Assembly: GCA_012974295.1 (NCBI GenBank)
Contig: JAAXQM010000016.1
Span: forward strand, 1 to 64,000
Direction of reading: 5' to 3'
Source: Dehalococcoidales bacterium
GTDB taxonomy: Bacteria; Chloroflexota; Dehalococcoidia; E44-bin15
DNA: 64,000 bases
Shown here: positions 36,127 through 48,335 of the stretch, in pieces
How the letters are laid out: each line of letters starts with the position of its first letter
Position numbering within the stretch: position 1 is the stretch's first letter
Made by a program: the position numbers and the translations under genes
The notes under the pieces: model-generated
What the model was told of the DNA's origin: nothing
Database searches by the model: none
What the model saw: only the letters and a program-made list of their open reading frames with translations

Positions 36127-37473
36127 ATGACGAAAAAGCAGGGCTCAAGAAGCGCGGTGTTACCTAAGGGCAAGCAGGCCTTATCTGGTTTACGTGTGAT
36201 CGATCTCTCCCAGATTCTCGCCGGCCCCTACGCCACGAAGCTTCTGGCGGATATGGGCGCAGAGATTATCCGGGTAGAGTGCGCCGCCCGCTCGGGGAGA
36301 GGAGGAGCGCTTCCAAGGATGAAGCCTGGCGGTGCCTTCGGCGCTTCCTTTCCCGAAGGCGATACCGGGGAGAGGTCGTACAACCGTTTCGCCTATTATA
36401 ACGAGGTCAACAGGAATAAGTATGCCATCGCCCTTGACCTGGCAAAGCCCCTGGGCGCCGATGTTTTCAGAAAGCTGGTGAGCATCAGCGATGTGGTGAT
36501 AGAAAACTTCACCCCCAGGGTAATGAAGAACTTTGGTCTGGACTACCTCGTGCTTCGGGAAGCGAACCCCCAGCTTATTATGGTCTCCCTATCCGGGTAT
36601 GGCCAGGATGGTCCTTATAGAAACTATGTCACCTACGGCGAGGGCATCGAAGCTATGGCCGGCCTCTCTATGTTAACCGCCTATGCCTATGGGGAGCCGC
36701 TTAAACCAGGTGTGGCCTATGCCGATGCCACGAGCGGGCTGCACGCTGCCTTTGCAATTCTGGCAGCACTTCACTGTCGCCGCCTTACCGGTAAGGGGCA
36801 GTATATCGATCTCGCCATGCGGGAGGCAGTCACCCCGATTCTCGGGGAGGCGATTATGGATTATACTATTAATCAAAGGGTGGCTACGCCCACGGGAAAC
36901 CGCCACTCCACGATGGCTCCTCATGGTTGCTACCGAGCTCGAGGTGGTGGAACAGGTAAAAAGAACGAAGAGGATGATGCATGGATTGCGATTGCCATCT
37001 CCTCCGATGAGGAGTGGAAAGCCCTTTGCCATGCTATGGGCAATCCACCCTGGACAAGGGAAGATAAATTCGCCAGCCTCTCCGACAGAATGTTAAACCA
37101 AGACGAGCTTGATCAGCTAATTGGTGAGTGGACAGCTTGTTATGACCATATTGAGCTGATGAATATACTTCAGACATCCGGTGTTAAGGCGGGGGCAGTA
37201 TTGAACATGGCAGAGCTGGCTCACGACCGGAATCTCAATGAACGAGGTTTTTTTCAGGATCTTTCCCACCCCGAGTCTGGGACCCATCGTTACCCAGGGG
37301 TATCATGGCAGATGAGCCGGACTCCGGGGAAGCTTCGTCTGCCTGCCCCCTGCTTCGGTGAACACAATCGCTACGTTTTCAGCGAGCTCTTAGGAATGTC
37401 TGATGATGAGATATCACGACTTGCGGATGAGGGGGTGAGCGCCAGCGAGCCTCAGCCATATTTGGAGGCATAA
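36127..37473 (+). CDS. CaiB/BaiF family CoA-transferase
   Basis: The 448-aa paralog of the preceding protein is longer because of insertions near residues 55-85 and 275-285. The catalytic Asp is present at residue 200 (YADATSGLHAA). The same family segments appear (IDLSQILAGPYATKLLAD, ENFTPRVMKNFGLDY). The pair probably arose by tandem duplication. A heteromeric enzyme would be possible, as seen in some members of the family. Confidence 0.94.
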   Translation: MTKKQGSRSAVLPKGKQALSGLRVIDLSQILAGPYATKLLADMGAEIIRVECAARSGRGGALPRMKPGGAFGASFPEGDTGERSYNRFAYYNEVNRNKYAIALDLAKPLGADVFRKLVSISDVVIENFTPRVMKNFGLDYLVLREANPQLIMVSLSGYGQDGPYRNYVTYGEGIEAMAGLSMLTAYAYGEPLKPGVAYADATSGLHAAFAILAALHCRRLTGKGQYIDLAMREAVTPILGEAIMDYTINQRVATPTGNRHSTMAPHGCYRARGGGTGKKNEEDDAWIAIAISSDEEWKALCHAMGNPPWTREDKFASLSDRMLNQDELDQLIGEWTACYDHIELMNILQTSGVKAGAVLNMAELAHDRNLNERGFFQDLSHPESGTHRYPGVSWQMSRTPGKLRLPAPCFGEHNRYVFSELLGMSDDEISRLADEGVSASEPQPYLEA

Positions 37474-37477
37474 AATC

Positions 37478-38272
37478 ATGGAAGAGAAGATATTGATGGA
37501 GGAGCAAACAGAGTCGATTCCCTGGACGGTGGGTGATTTGGCCAAGGGAATCGCCTTGGTAATTGTTTGTACAATTCTCGTTGCTATTGGCCTGGGGATT
37601 GGCACTACTCTGCTTGTTGGCTCGGACGCCCTTGAAGAGCTTGCCTCCTCGGGGCTCAGTATTCCGGAATTCCTTTCAGAATTCTGGGACCTCCTTGCCT
37701 CCGAGGGCCTGCTTACACCGTGGCTGGCAATGGTGTTTGTAGGCATGCTATTGGGTGAAGGAGTTTTCGTCCTCGGAGCGTGGCAGTTCAGCGTTTCCAA
37801 ATACAAACTCGGCTGGAGTGCTCTGGGTTTTCGCTCCTTCAATATGAGGAAAGGCCTATTACTAGCTGCGGGGATAGTGCTTGCCGGCTTGTTGCTCAGC
37901 GTCCTCTATGATTTGCTGATGAGCCAATTCGGAGAGGAGTCTTCCTCTCTTATCCTGGATTTCACCGACACAGCTCTAGGCCTCGCAACTATCACTATAG
38001 TCGCCGTCGTGCTCGCCCCATTTGCTGAGGAGATCTTCTTCCGCGGCTTTCTCTTTGCAGGTATCGGCAACCGCTATGGATATGGCTGGGGAGCTGTTTT
38101 TAGTGCCCTGATATTTGCCATGGCGCACCTAATGCAGCCCGGAGCTTTCCTGCCCATTTTTCTTCTCGGCTTGCTCCTGGCCTGGCTGTATATGAAAACT
38201 GGCTCGATATGGGCCTGTATCATCACACATTCCGTCTTTAATTCCCTTGCACTCGTATTTATGCTAATATAA
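37478..38272 (+). CDS. CPBP family intramembrane metalloprotease
   Basis: The 264-aa membrane protein has about seven hydrophobic segments. The CPBP (Abi, Rce1-like) motifs are EEIFFRGFLFAG near residue 189, FAMAHLMQPG near 210 and a terminal THSVFNSLAL with the third His/Asn motif. These predict a membrane-embedded glutamate protease. The target is unknown. It begins 4 bp after the second CoA-transferase and is followed by aroH. Confidence 0.9.
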   Translation: MEEKILMEEQTESIPWTVGDLAKGIALVIVCTILVAIGLGIGTTLLVGSDALEELASSGLSIPEFLSEFWDLLASEGLLTPWLAMVFVGMLLGEGVFVLGAWQFSVSKYKLGWSALGFRSFNMRKGLLLAAGIVLAGLLLSVLYDLLMSQFGEESSSLILDFTDTALGLATITIVAVVLAPFAEEIFFRGFLFAGIGNRYGYGWGAVFSALIFAMAHLMQPGAFLPIFLLGLLLAWLYMKTGSIWACIITHSVFNSLALVFMLI

Positions 38273-38287
38273 TACTGGTTTGAGGAA

Positions 38288-38674
38288 ATGAAGTGTCGCG
38301 GCATTCGTGGGGCAACTACGGTCGATACCAATACCGGGGACGATATCCTGGCAGCAGCAAAGGAGTTGCTCCAGGAGATGATCCAGGCTAATGGGTTTGA
38401 GGAAGAGGATATAGCCTCCATCCATTTCACCACTACCCCGGACCTAAACGCCGTGTTCCCCGCAGCGGCAGCCCGGGAGCTGGGACTAACGCAGGTACCT
38501 ATGCTATGTGGTCATGAAATGAACGTACCCGGCAGCCTGCCCATGTGTCTGCGTATCCTCGTTCTCATTAACACGGAAAAGAGTGCGGAAAAGATCATTC
38601 ATACATATATCAAAGGGGCTAGAGAATTGAGATCCGGGAGCGGTTACAAAGAAGGGAGCCCAGAGGCAAAATAG
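38288..38674 (+). CDS. aroH: Chorismate mutase, AroH type
   Basis: AroH rearranges chorismate to prephenate for phenylalanine and tyrosine. The 128-aa protein matches the trimeric AroH fold: RGIRGATTVDTNTGDDIL, DIASIHFTTTPDLNAVFPA and PMCLRILVLINT. Its stop abuts the aroF ATG with no gap. pheA is about 19 kb away on the opposite strand. Confidence 0.95.
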   Translation: MKCRGIRGATTVDTNTGDDILAAAKELLQEMIQANGFEEEDIASIHFTTTPDLNAVFPAAAARELGLTQVPMLCGHEMNVPGSLPMCLRILVLINTEKSAEKIIHTYIKGARELRSGSGYKEGSPEAK

Positions 38675-39691
38675 ATGTTTATCGTTATGCACCAAGGTCA
38701 TACTGAAAGGGAACTGGCAGATATTCTGGAGCAGCTTGCCCACATGGGATTTGCCGGTCATGTATCCCAGGGTGTGGAGCGCACAGTGGTCGGAGTAGTT
38801 GGGCAAACCTTCCCGGAGCTAAAGGAAACGCTGGAGATGTGGCCCGGGGTAGAAGAGGTTGTGCCCATAAGTAAGCCACATAAACTGTCCGGTCGAGAAT
38901 TTCAGCCCAAGGACACAGTCATTAAGGTGGGTGATGTGACCATAGGCGGTGAATCTGTAGTTGTGATAGCCGGCCCGTGCGCAGTTGAGACAGAGGATAT
39001 GCTTCTGGAGGCTGCACGTGCAGTGAAAGCGGCAGGAGCTAGCATCCTACGCGGTGGCGCCTTCAAACCATCAACCTCCCCTTATAGCTTTCGCGGTCTT
39101 GGTATGGATGGGCTCAAGTTTCTGGCGCAGGCCAGCAGAGAGACCGGTATGCCCATTATCACCGAGGTGATGAGCCCACAGGATGTAGAGCTAGTGTCAC
39201 GCTACTCTGACATCCTCCAAGTGGGGACGCGTAATATGCAGAATTTCGCCCTCCTTGATGAGGTGGGCAAGACCAAGAAGCCAGTTATGCTTAAAAGAGG
39301 TCTATCAGCCACCATTCAGGAGTGGCTGCTCTCAGCGGAATATATCCTCGCACAAGGCAATCGCCAGGTGATGCTGTGCGAGCGAGGCATCAGGACATTC
39401 GAAACCTTTACCAGAAATACCATGGATATAAGTGCTATCCCCATTATCAAGAAGCTGAGCCACCTGCCCATTATTGCCGACCCCAGCCATGGTACCGGCA
39501 AATGGTATCTGGTTACCCCCATGTCCATGGCCGCAGTGGCTGCCGGTGCTGATGGGTTGATGATCGAGGTTCACCCCAGCCCAGAGCACGCCCTCAAAGA
39601 TGGTGCTCAATCGCTCAACTTCAATAACTTCCAACAACTCATGTCGCGTGTTATTCCCGTAGCAGCGTCGGTGGGACGTAAAATGGCCTGA
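38675..39691 (+). CDS. aroF: 3-deoxy-7-phosphoheptulonate synthase, type I-beta
   Basis: DAHP synthase condenses phosphoenolpyruvate and erythrose-4-phosphate, the first shikimate step. The 338-aa protein has an N-terminal ferredoxin-like domain (residues ~1-70) and then the barrel with AGPCAVE, RGGAFKPSTSPYSFRG, KRGLSATIQEWL, CERGIRTFE and DPSHGTGK. In related enzymes the ferredoxin-like domain mediates feedback inhibition by aromatic amino acids. It is tightly linked to aroH. Confidence 0.96.
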   Translation: MFIVMHQGHTERELADILEQLAHMGFAGHVSQGVERTVVGVVGQTFPELKETLEMWPGVEEVVPISKPHKLSGREFQPKDTVIKVGDVTIGGESVVVIAGPCAVETEDMLLEAARAVKAAGASILRGGAFKPSTSPYSFRGLGMDGLKFLAQASRETGMPIITEVMSPQDVELVSRYSDILQVGTRNMQNFALLDEVGKTKKPVMLKRGLSATIQEWLLSAEYILAQGNRQVMLCERGIRTFETFTRNTMDISAIPIIKKLSHLPIIADPSHGTGKWYLVTPMSMAAVAAGADGLMIEVHPSPEHALKDGAQSLNFNNFQQLMSRVIPVAASVGRKMA

Positions 39692-39755
39692 TGATGGGAC
39701 TCTGAGCTGTAGAAGCATTTCCGCATATCGATGGTTATAAAATCTGAGGGGGAAT

Positions 39756-40679
39756 ATGCTCGTTGAAGAAGAGCTATCCAGGTCGGTACCAGAAGGGGAT
39801 ACGGCACTTACTATCGGGGTTCTCGATGGGGTTCATATAGGTCACCAGGCTCTTATTACTAAACTTAAGGAGAAGGCAGCTGCGAAGGAGCTAATAAGCG
39901 GGGTGGTAACCTTTCAGCACCATCCCCGGCTGGTTTTCTCGCCACAGTCCAAGATTACCTCGTTAACCAGCCTTCAAGAGCGGATTAGGCTCCTAAAAAA
40001 TCTCGGAGTAGCACATGTCGTTACCCTCTCTTTTACCCCCGAGCTTTCCCAGCTTAGTGCCCGAGAATTCATCGTGCTGATTAAGCGCTACCTTAAGATG
40101 CGGGCACTGGTTATCGGGCCCGACTTTGCCCTGGGCAAGGGGAGAGAGGGAGATGCCCAAGCCCTTACGGCGCTGGGGGAGGAGCTCAACTTCACTGTTG
40201 AGGCAGTGCCTCCTCTGGTATGGCATGGGAAGGTGGTGAGCAGCACAGCGATCCGTGGGGCGCTATCCCGAGGCGATGTGACCAAAGCAAATGAACTCTT
40301 GGGGCGGCGCTTCGCTCTGACAGGACAGGTGTCAAAAGGCGATGGGCGAGGCAAGAGCCTGGGCTTTCCGACAGCAAACCTCATCGCGGACCGAAATCAG
40401 GCCCTGCCGGCTGACGGAGTCTATGCCGCTCGTGTCTTCTATAGTGAAATGGTTTATCAGGCAGTCATAAACATCGGCCTTCGTCCCACCTTCGATGGTC
40501 ATCATCGCCTTGTCGAGGCTCACATCCTCGATTTCACCGGGGATCTCTACGGACGAGATATTAACATCGAATTAGTAGAACAGCTGCGTGGAGAGGAGAA
40601 GTTTCCAAGCGCCGAGGAGCTCAAGGCTCAGATAATAAGAGATGTGGCGCAAGCGAAATCACTGCTTGAGCGCTCCTGA
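39756..40679 (+). CDS. ribF: Bifunctional riboflavin kinase/FAD synthetase
   Basis: RibF makes FMN and then FAD from riboflavin. The N-terminal nucleotidyltransferase domain has GVLDGVHIGHQ near residue 23 and STAIRGALSRGDV near 166. The C-terminal flavokinase domain has GDGRGKSLGFPTANL near 195 and NIGLRPTFDG near 245. The 307 aa are full length. GAGGGGG precedes the ATG. No FMN riboswitch is visible. Confidence 0.96.
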   Translation: MLVEEELSRSVPEGDTALTIGVLDGVHIGHQALITKLKEKAAAKELISGVVTFQHHPRLVFSPQSKITSLTSLQERIRLLKNLGVAHVVTLSFTPELSQLSAREFIVLIKRYLKMRALVIGPDFALGKGREGDAQALTALGEELNFTVEAVPPLVWHGKVVSSTAIRGALSRGDVTKANELLGRRFALTGQVSKGDGRGKSLGFPTANLIADRNQALPADGVYAARVFYSEMVYQAVINIGLRPTFDGHHRLVEAHILDFTGDLYGRDINIELVEQLRGEEKFPSAEELKAQIIRDVAQAKSLLERS

Positions 40680-40709
40680 ATATAGAGGAGAGATTTAGAT
40701 AACGGGGCA

Positions 40710-41927
40710 ATGGAGAAAACAACGACCAGTGAGCCCAACAGGCACCTTCTGAAAAGAGGGGTCGCAGATATTATCATTGAGGAGGAGCTGGTAAAGCTCC
40801 TGGAGTCCGGCCGAAAACTTCGTCTCAAGCAGGGCTTTGACCCCAGCTGCCCCGACATCCACCTTGGACACGTGGTTGGACTGAGAAAGCTGCGTCAGTT
40901 TCAGGAACTGGGGCACCAGGTCATACTCATAGTCGGCGACTGGACCGCTCAGATCGGTGACCCCAGCGGTGTATCGCAGACCCGTCCCATGCTCTCACCG
41001 GAAGAGGTACGCTCCAATGCCGAAACCTATATGAAACAGTTCTTCAAGGTAGTGGATCGGGAAAAGACCCAGGTCGTCTGGCAGAGCGAATGGTTTGGGA
41101 AGTTCAGCCTTGCAGATGTTATTGGGCTTGCCAGTAAATTCACCGTGGCCCAGATGCTACAGCGGGATGATTTTTCTAAAAGGTATGCCTCAGGGCGTCC
41201 CATCGCCGTCACCGAGTTTCTCTACCCTCTGCTTCAAGCCTATGACTCTGTTGTCATCGAGGCTGACGTCGAGTTCGGGGGCACTGATCAGACCTTCAAT
41301 TGCCTGGTAGGGCGCGAGCTTCAGCAGATGATAGGGCAGCCCCCGCAGCAGGTCTTCCTCGTTCCCCTGCTGGTGGGCACAGATGGCAGCATGAAGATGT
41401 CGAAAAGCCTGGGGAATTACATTGCCATCGACGAACTACCTGATGAGATATACGGAAAGGTGATGAGCATCCCAGACAACCTTATGATGGATTATTTCGA
41501 GCTCCTTTCCGATATCCCCGATGAAGAGCTTGCCGAGTTCCGCAAGGCTATTGATAACAACTCGGTGAACCCTATAGTCTTGAAGAAGCGATTGGCTCAC
41601 GAGCTTGTGGAACAGTTTCATGAAAAGAAGGCTGCAAATGAAGCAAAGGCCCATTTCGAGAGGGTAGTTCAGAGGAAAGAGATGCCAGAAGAGATACCTG
41701 GAGTTTGTATTGAAATCGGATCTGGAACCATTCCAATCTGTGGTCTATGTGTCGAGACAGGCCTTGCAAAGAGCAACAGTGAAGCAAAGCGTCTTCTATC
41801 ACAAGGAGCCATTCAGATAGATGGCGAGCGGGTTAACACCGATACAGTGTGCATTAAAGATGGTAGTGTTATCAAGGTAGGTAAACGACGCTTCGTAAGA
41901 ATAGTCGATGCCGATAAGCGATCATAA
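40710..41927 (+). CDS. tyrS: Tyrosyl-tRNA synthetase
   Basis: TyrS charges tRNA-Tyr. The 405 aa include the HIGH-type motif PSCPDIHLGH near residue 47 and KMSKSLGN near residue 228. The C-terminal S4-like domain starts at about residue 340 (GLCVETGLAKSNSEAKRLLSQGAIQID). It follows ribF with a 30-bp gap. No T-box leader is visible in that gap. Confidence 0.97.
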   Translation: MEKTTTSEPNRHLLKRGVADIIIEEELVKLLESGRKLRLKQGFDPSCPDIHLGHVVGLRKLRQFQELGHQVILIVGDWTAQIGDPSGVSQTRPMLSPEEVRSNAETYMKQFFKVVDREKTQVVWQSEWFGKFSLADVIGLASKFTVAQMLQRDDFSKRYASGRPIAVTEFLYPLLQAYDSVVIEADVEFGGTDQTFNCLVGRELQQMIGQPPQQVFLVPLLVGTDGSMKMSKSLGNYIAIDELPDEIYGKVMSIPDNLMMDYFELLSDIPDEELAEFRKAIDNNSVNPIVLKKRLAHELVEQFHEKKAANEAKAHFERVVQRKEMPEEIPGVCIEIGSGTIPICGLCVETGLAKSNSEAKRLLSQGAIQIDGERVNTDTVCIKDGSVIKVGKRRFVRIVDADKRS

Positions 41928-41997
41928 GTTCCCCACGTGCCCTCACCCCCTTCCCTGCTAGAGTACGTAAAAGGATTTCCGACTTCCTATTAGTAAC

Positions 41998-42029
41998 GAT
42001 TAGCGGTATAATGTTTTAAATCGCTAATC
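41998..42029 (+). promoter_or_regulatory. -10 box inside an 8-bp inverted repeat (operator-like)
   Basis: A perfect TATAAT at 42007-42012 lies between GATTAGCG (41998-42005) and CGCTAATC (42022-42029). These are perfect 8-bp inverted arms. The -35 at 17 bp would be TTCCTA, which is weak, so an activator or another sigma contact may be used. The repeat could be an operator or a hairpin at the 5' end of the message. The ATG of the aminotransferase is at 42043. Confidence 0.5.
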
Positions 42030-42042
42030 TTAGAGGTGTAGC

Positions 42043-43098
42043 ATGCAGTTACGTATTCCCGGGCCAACCCCGCTCCCCGATGAAATACTGAAAGCATTAT
42101 CGAATCAGATGATCAGTCATCGTGGGCCACAGTTCACCGAGATTGTACGAAGAGTCACCGAGAACCTAAGGGATATATTTCAGACCAAGGGGGATATCTT
42201 TATCCTCACTTGCTCCGGTACCGGCGGCATGGAGGCAGCTATCGTTAATACCCTTTCGCCGGGAGACAAGGTGCTATCAGTGGCAAACGGGGCTTTTGGC
42301 GATCGCTTTGCCGATATTGCCGAGACATTCGGTGCTGAGCTTGAACGGCTCCGTTTTGAATGGGGCACCGCTGTTGACCCACAGGAGGTGCGAAAGACGC
42401 TATCCAAGGATGCCGGGATTAAGGCAGTACTGGTAACCCACAATGAAACCTCCACTGGATTAACCAACGATTTAGAGGCTATAAGCGCTGTTGTTCGAGA
42501 ATACGATAAGCTCCTTATAGTAGACGCCATCAGCAGCCTGGGGGCTATCAACCTACCTGTCGACAGGTGGGGATGCGACGTGGTTGTTACAGGCTCGCAG
42601 AAGGCATGGATGTCCCCTCCCGGTCTTGCAATGGTCAGCGTCAGTGAGCGGGCGTGGAAAGCACATGCCAAGGCCAAGATGCCCAGGTTCTACTGGGACT
42701 TCGCCAAGGCCAAGAAATCTCTTGATAAATTACAGACCCCCTTTACCCCTGCCGTATCCATGTTCTATGCCCTCGATGCTGCCCTAGAGCTGTTTCAACG
42801 AGAGGGGCTACAAAACATCTTTGCACGTCATGCCCGTATTGCCGCCAAAACAAGGGACGAAGTGAAATCACTGGGGCTTTCCCTTTTTGCTGATGAAAGA
42901 TATGCTTCAAACGCGATTACAGCGATTAAGGCGACGAAAGGTCTCGACTCAAAGCAGCTTCTCAAGATCCTGCGCGAGGAATACGATACTGTCCTTGCCG
43001 GAGGACAGCAGCGGCTGGATGGCCAGATCTTGCGTGTCGGCCACCTCGGCTACGGACACGAACAGGATATCGATGCCGTAGTCGATGATTCAAAATGA
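42043..43098 (+). CDS. Class V aminotransferase (alanine-glyoxylate/serine-pyruvate type)
   Basis: The 351-aa PLP enzyme begins with the family signature RIPGPTPLPDEIL. The PLP Lys is in VTGSQKAWMSPPG near residue 190, and VDAISSLGAINLPVD precedes it. Its C-terminus (DIDAVVDDSK) is slightly shorter than usual. It overlaps the next small gene by ATGA, and serA follows that. The cluster suggests a role in serine synthesis, perhaps as the phosphoserine or glyoxylate-dependent aminotransferase. This is inference. Confidence 0.92.
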   Translation: MQLRIPGPTPLPDEILKALSNQMISHRGPQFTEIVRRVTENLRDIFQTKGDIFILTCSGTGGMEAAIVNTLSPGDKVLSVANGAFGDRFADIAETFGAELERLRFEWGTAVDPQEVRKTLSKDAGIKAVLVTHNETSTGLTNDLEAISAVVREYDKLLIVDAISSLGAINLPVDRWGCDVVVTGSQKAWMSPPGLAMVSVSERAWKAHAKAKMPRFYWDFAKAKKSLDKLQTPFTPAVSMFYALDAALELFQREGLQNIFARHARIAAKTRDEVKSLGLSLFADERYASNAITAIKATKGLDSKQLLKILREEYDTVLAGGQQRLDGQILRVGHLGYGHEQDIDAVVDDSK

Positions 43099-43346
43099 AG
43101 ACCGAGGAGATCGGTGTCGGATCCCGGTTAGGAATGCGTGGGCTAAGAAATAGGGGCCTGATTGAAATATCAGAAGACCCCAAGAGTGGGGATTTCGTCC
43201 TCTTTATCAGTAAAGGCATCCGTGATAACTGGTACCGGAGGTGGCTCAAGATAAACCTCCCTCAGGGTATGTGGCGGGTGAAGTGTTCAAAGGAGGAGGT
43301 CCCCGAGGCAGTGAATAAATTCCTCTCTGAAGACATTTTAACATAG
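43095..43346 (+). CDS. Small conserved protein between the aminotransferase and serA
   Basis: The 83-aa product starts with an ATGA overlap. It has a basic N-terminus (GSRLGMRGLRNRGLIE), then DPKSGDFVLFISKGI and a tryptophan-containing core (DNWYRRWLKINLPQGMW). I do not recognise it. Translational coupling and the tight spacing on both sides suggest it belongs with serine metabolism or is a small regulator. Confidence 0.7.
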   Translation: MKTEEIGVGSRLGMRGLRNRGLIEISEDPKSGDFVLFISKGIRDNWYRRWLKINLPQGMWRVKCSKEEVPEAVNKFLSEDILT

Positions 43347-43402
43347 AGTCGAGTACTCGATTTGATGCAGGTTAAGGGAGAAAACGGAAAGAAGGGGCGG
43401 AA

Positions 43403-47033
<3,631 letters not shown>

Positions 47034-47044
47034 AGGAGTGGAAA

Positions 47045-47482
47045 ACGGCTAAGGTATTGATTGTTTACCATTCCCAGACGGGGAATACCGAGGAGATGGC
47101 CCAGGCCGTAGCGGAAGGGGCACGGTCGGTGCCAGGAACGGAGGTCATTCTTAAGCGTGCCTTTGATGCCACCGTTGACGACCTCATAGGCTGCGATGCG
47201 GTAGCGTTTGGCACGTCAACAAACTTCGGCTACATATCAGGTGGTTTAAAGGACTTCTTCGACCGGAGTCTCGTCCAGTGTCAGGATAAGGCTATAGACA
47301 AGCCATACTGTACCTTTACCAGCAGCGGTATGGGTAAAAGGAAAGCCCTAGATATACTGGATGGCATATGTTCCGCCTTTAAATTGAGGAAGGTTTGCGA
47401 AGGTGTCATGGCTCCCGGTAAAGCCACCCCCGAGATCCTGGAAGAGCTACGGGAGATGGGTAAAAAGCTGGCCACTGCTTAA
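47045..47482 (+). CDS. Flavodoxin family protein (possible ACG start)
   Basis: The protein is a flavodoxin-like flavoprotein: VLIVYHSQTGNTEEMAQ with the FMN phosphate loop, AFGTSTNFGYISGGLKDF, and YCTFTSSGMGKRKALDIL. AAAGGAG at 47032-47038 is six bases before ACG GCT AAG GTA, which would give the usual N-terminus with strand KVLIVY. The first standard start in frame is TTG 47057, which cuts the first beta strand. ACG may be a rare start or a sequence error for ATG. From 47045 the protein has 145 aa. Confidence 0.85.
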   Translation, partial: TAKVLIVYHSQTGNTEEMAQAVAEGARSVPGTEVILKRAFDATVDDLIGCDAVAFGTSTNFGYISGGLKDFFDRSLVQCQDKAIDKPYCTFTSSGMGKRKALDILDGICSAFKLRKVCEGVMAPGKATPEILEELREMGKKLATA

Positions 47483-47597
47483 CCTTTCCTGCTTACTCTA
47501 AACCAGGTGAGCCCAAATAAAAAATAGGCCTACGGGAAATCTAGTATCCAAGCAGAAGGTGCAGCTCAGCATTAACGAATATGTTGCTAGTTTAACG

Positions 47598-48164
47598 ATG
47601 AAACTTATTATCGGGTTGGGAAATCCAGGCAAGAGCTATGCCGGTAACCGCCATAACATGGGATTTCAGTGTCTAGAATACTTCGCGAGTCGTTACCGCA
47701 TACCCATAAATAAGCGACGGTTAAGGCTCAAATCGCTGAAGGCTAAATATGGCATGGGCGAGGTTGCAGGCTTGCAGGTGGTGCTTGCCAAACCCCGGAC
47801 TTACATGAACAACAGCGGGGAGGCAGTGGGGCAACTGATGCGCCGTTTGGACGTACAGATGGAAAACCTGATCGTGATCTACGATGACATGGACTTGCCC
47901 CTGGGCAAACTGCGCATCCGCCAGAGTGGTGGCGCGGCCGGGCATAATGGCCTCTCCTCAATCATCAGGTCACTGGGGAGCGAGGAGTTCCCCCGCATCC
48001 GCGTAGGCATCGGCCGGCCCGATGTCGATGAGGTATCCTACGTATTAGGCAATTTCACTGCCGAGGAAAAGAATATCGCCAGGGAAACTGTGGTACGGGT
48101 CTCCGATGTCATACTTTGCATACTGACTGAGGGGCTCGAGGCCGCGATGAATCGCTACAACTAA
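47598..48164 (+). CDS. pth: Peptidyl-tRNA hydrolase
   Basis: Pth releases peptides from stalled peptidyl-tRNA. Homology starts at ATG 47598 (MKLIIGLGNPGKSYAGNRHN, with the catalytic His near residue 20). The open frame begins earlier, at 47559. The IYDDMDLPLGKLRIRQSGG and HNGLSSIIRSLGS segments are typical. The 188 aa are standard. No strong RBS lies before 47598. The gene follows the flavodoxin gene on the same strand. Confidence 0.95.
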   Translation: MKLIIGLGNPGKSYAGNRHNMGFQCLEYFASRYRIPINKRRLRLKSLKAKYGMGEVAGLQVVLAKPRTYMNNSGEAVGQLMRRLDVQMENLIVIYDDMDLPLGKLRIRQSGGAAGHNGLSSIIRSLGSEEFPRIRVGIGRPDVDEVSYVLGNFTAEEKNIARETVVRVSDVILCILTEGLEAAMNRYN

Positions 48165-48277
48165 TCCCGGCTTATTAGTATGGTATAACTTAACAATAGC
48201 TATGAGGTCGAGAGTAATGCTCGTTATATTACAGATCTCATCATGCGCAAATATCAGTGAGGGTTTAAGCGGAATAT

Positions 48278-48307
48278 TTTACAGGTAAAGCTCCACATAA
48301 GTACAAT
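48278..48307 (+). promoter_or_regulatory. Promoter of the lipoprotein-like gene
   Basis: TTTACA at 48278-48283 and TACAAT at 48302-48307 are separated by 18 bp. The TTG start at 48336 follows a GGTAGGAGG stretch. The 48165-48335 gap has no ORF. Confidence 0.5.
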
Positions 48308-48335
48308 TTACCCCATAAGAGGTAGGAGGTAGATT

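Noticed and set aside
40680..40709. T-box or riboswitch before tyrS
   Set aside because: The gap is only 30 bp and shows no specifier or antiterminator structure.
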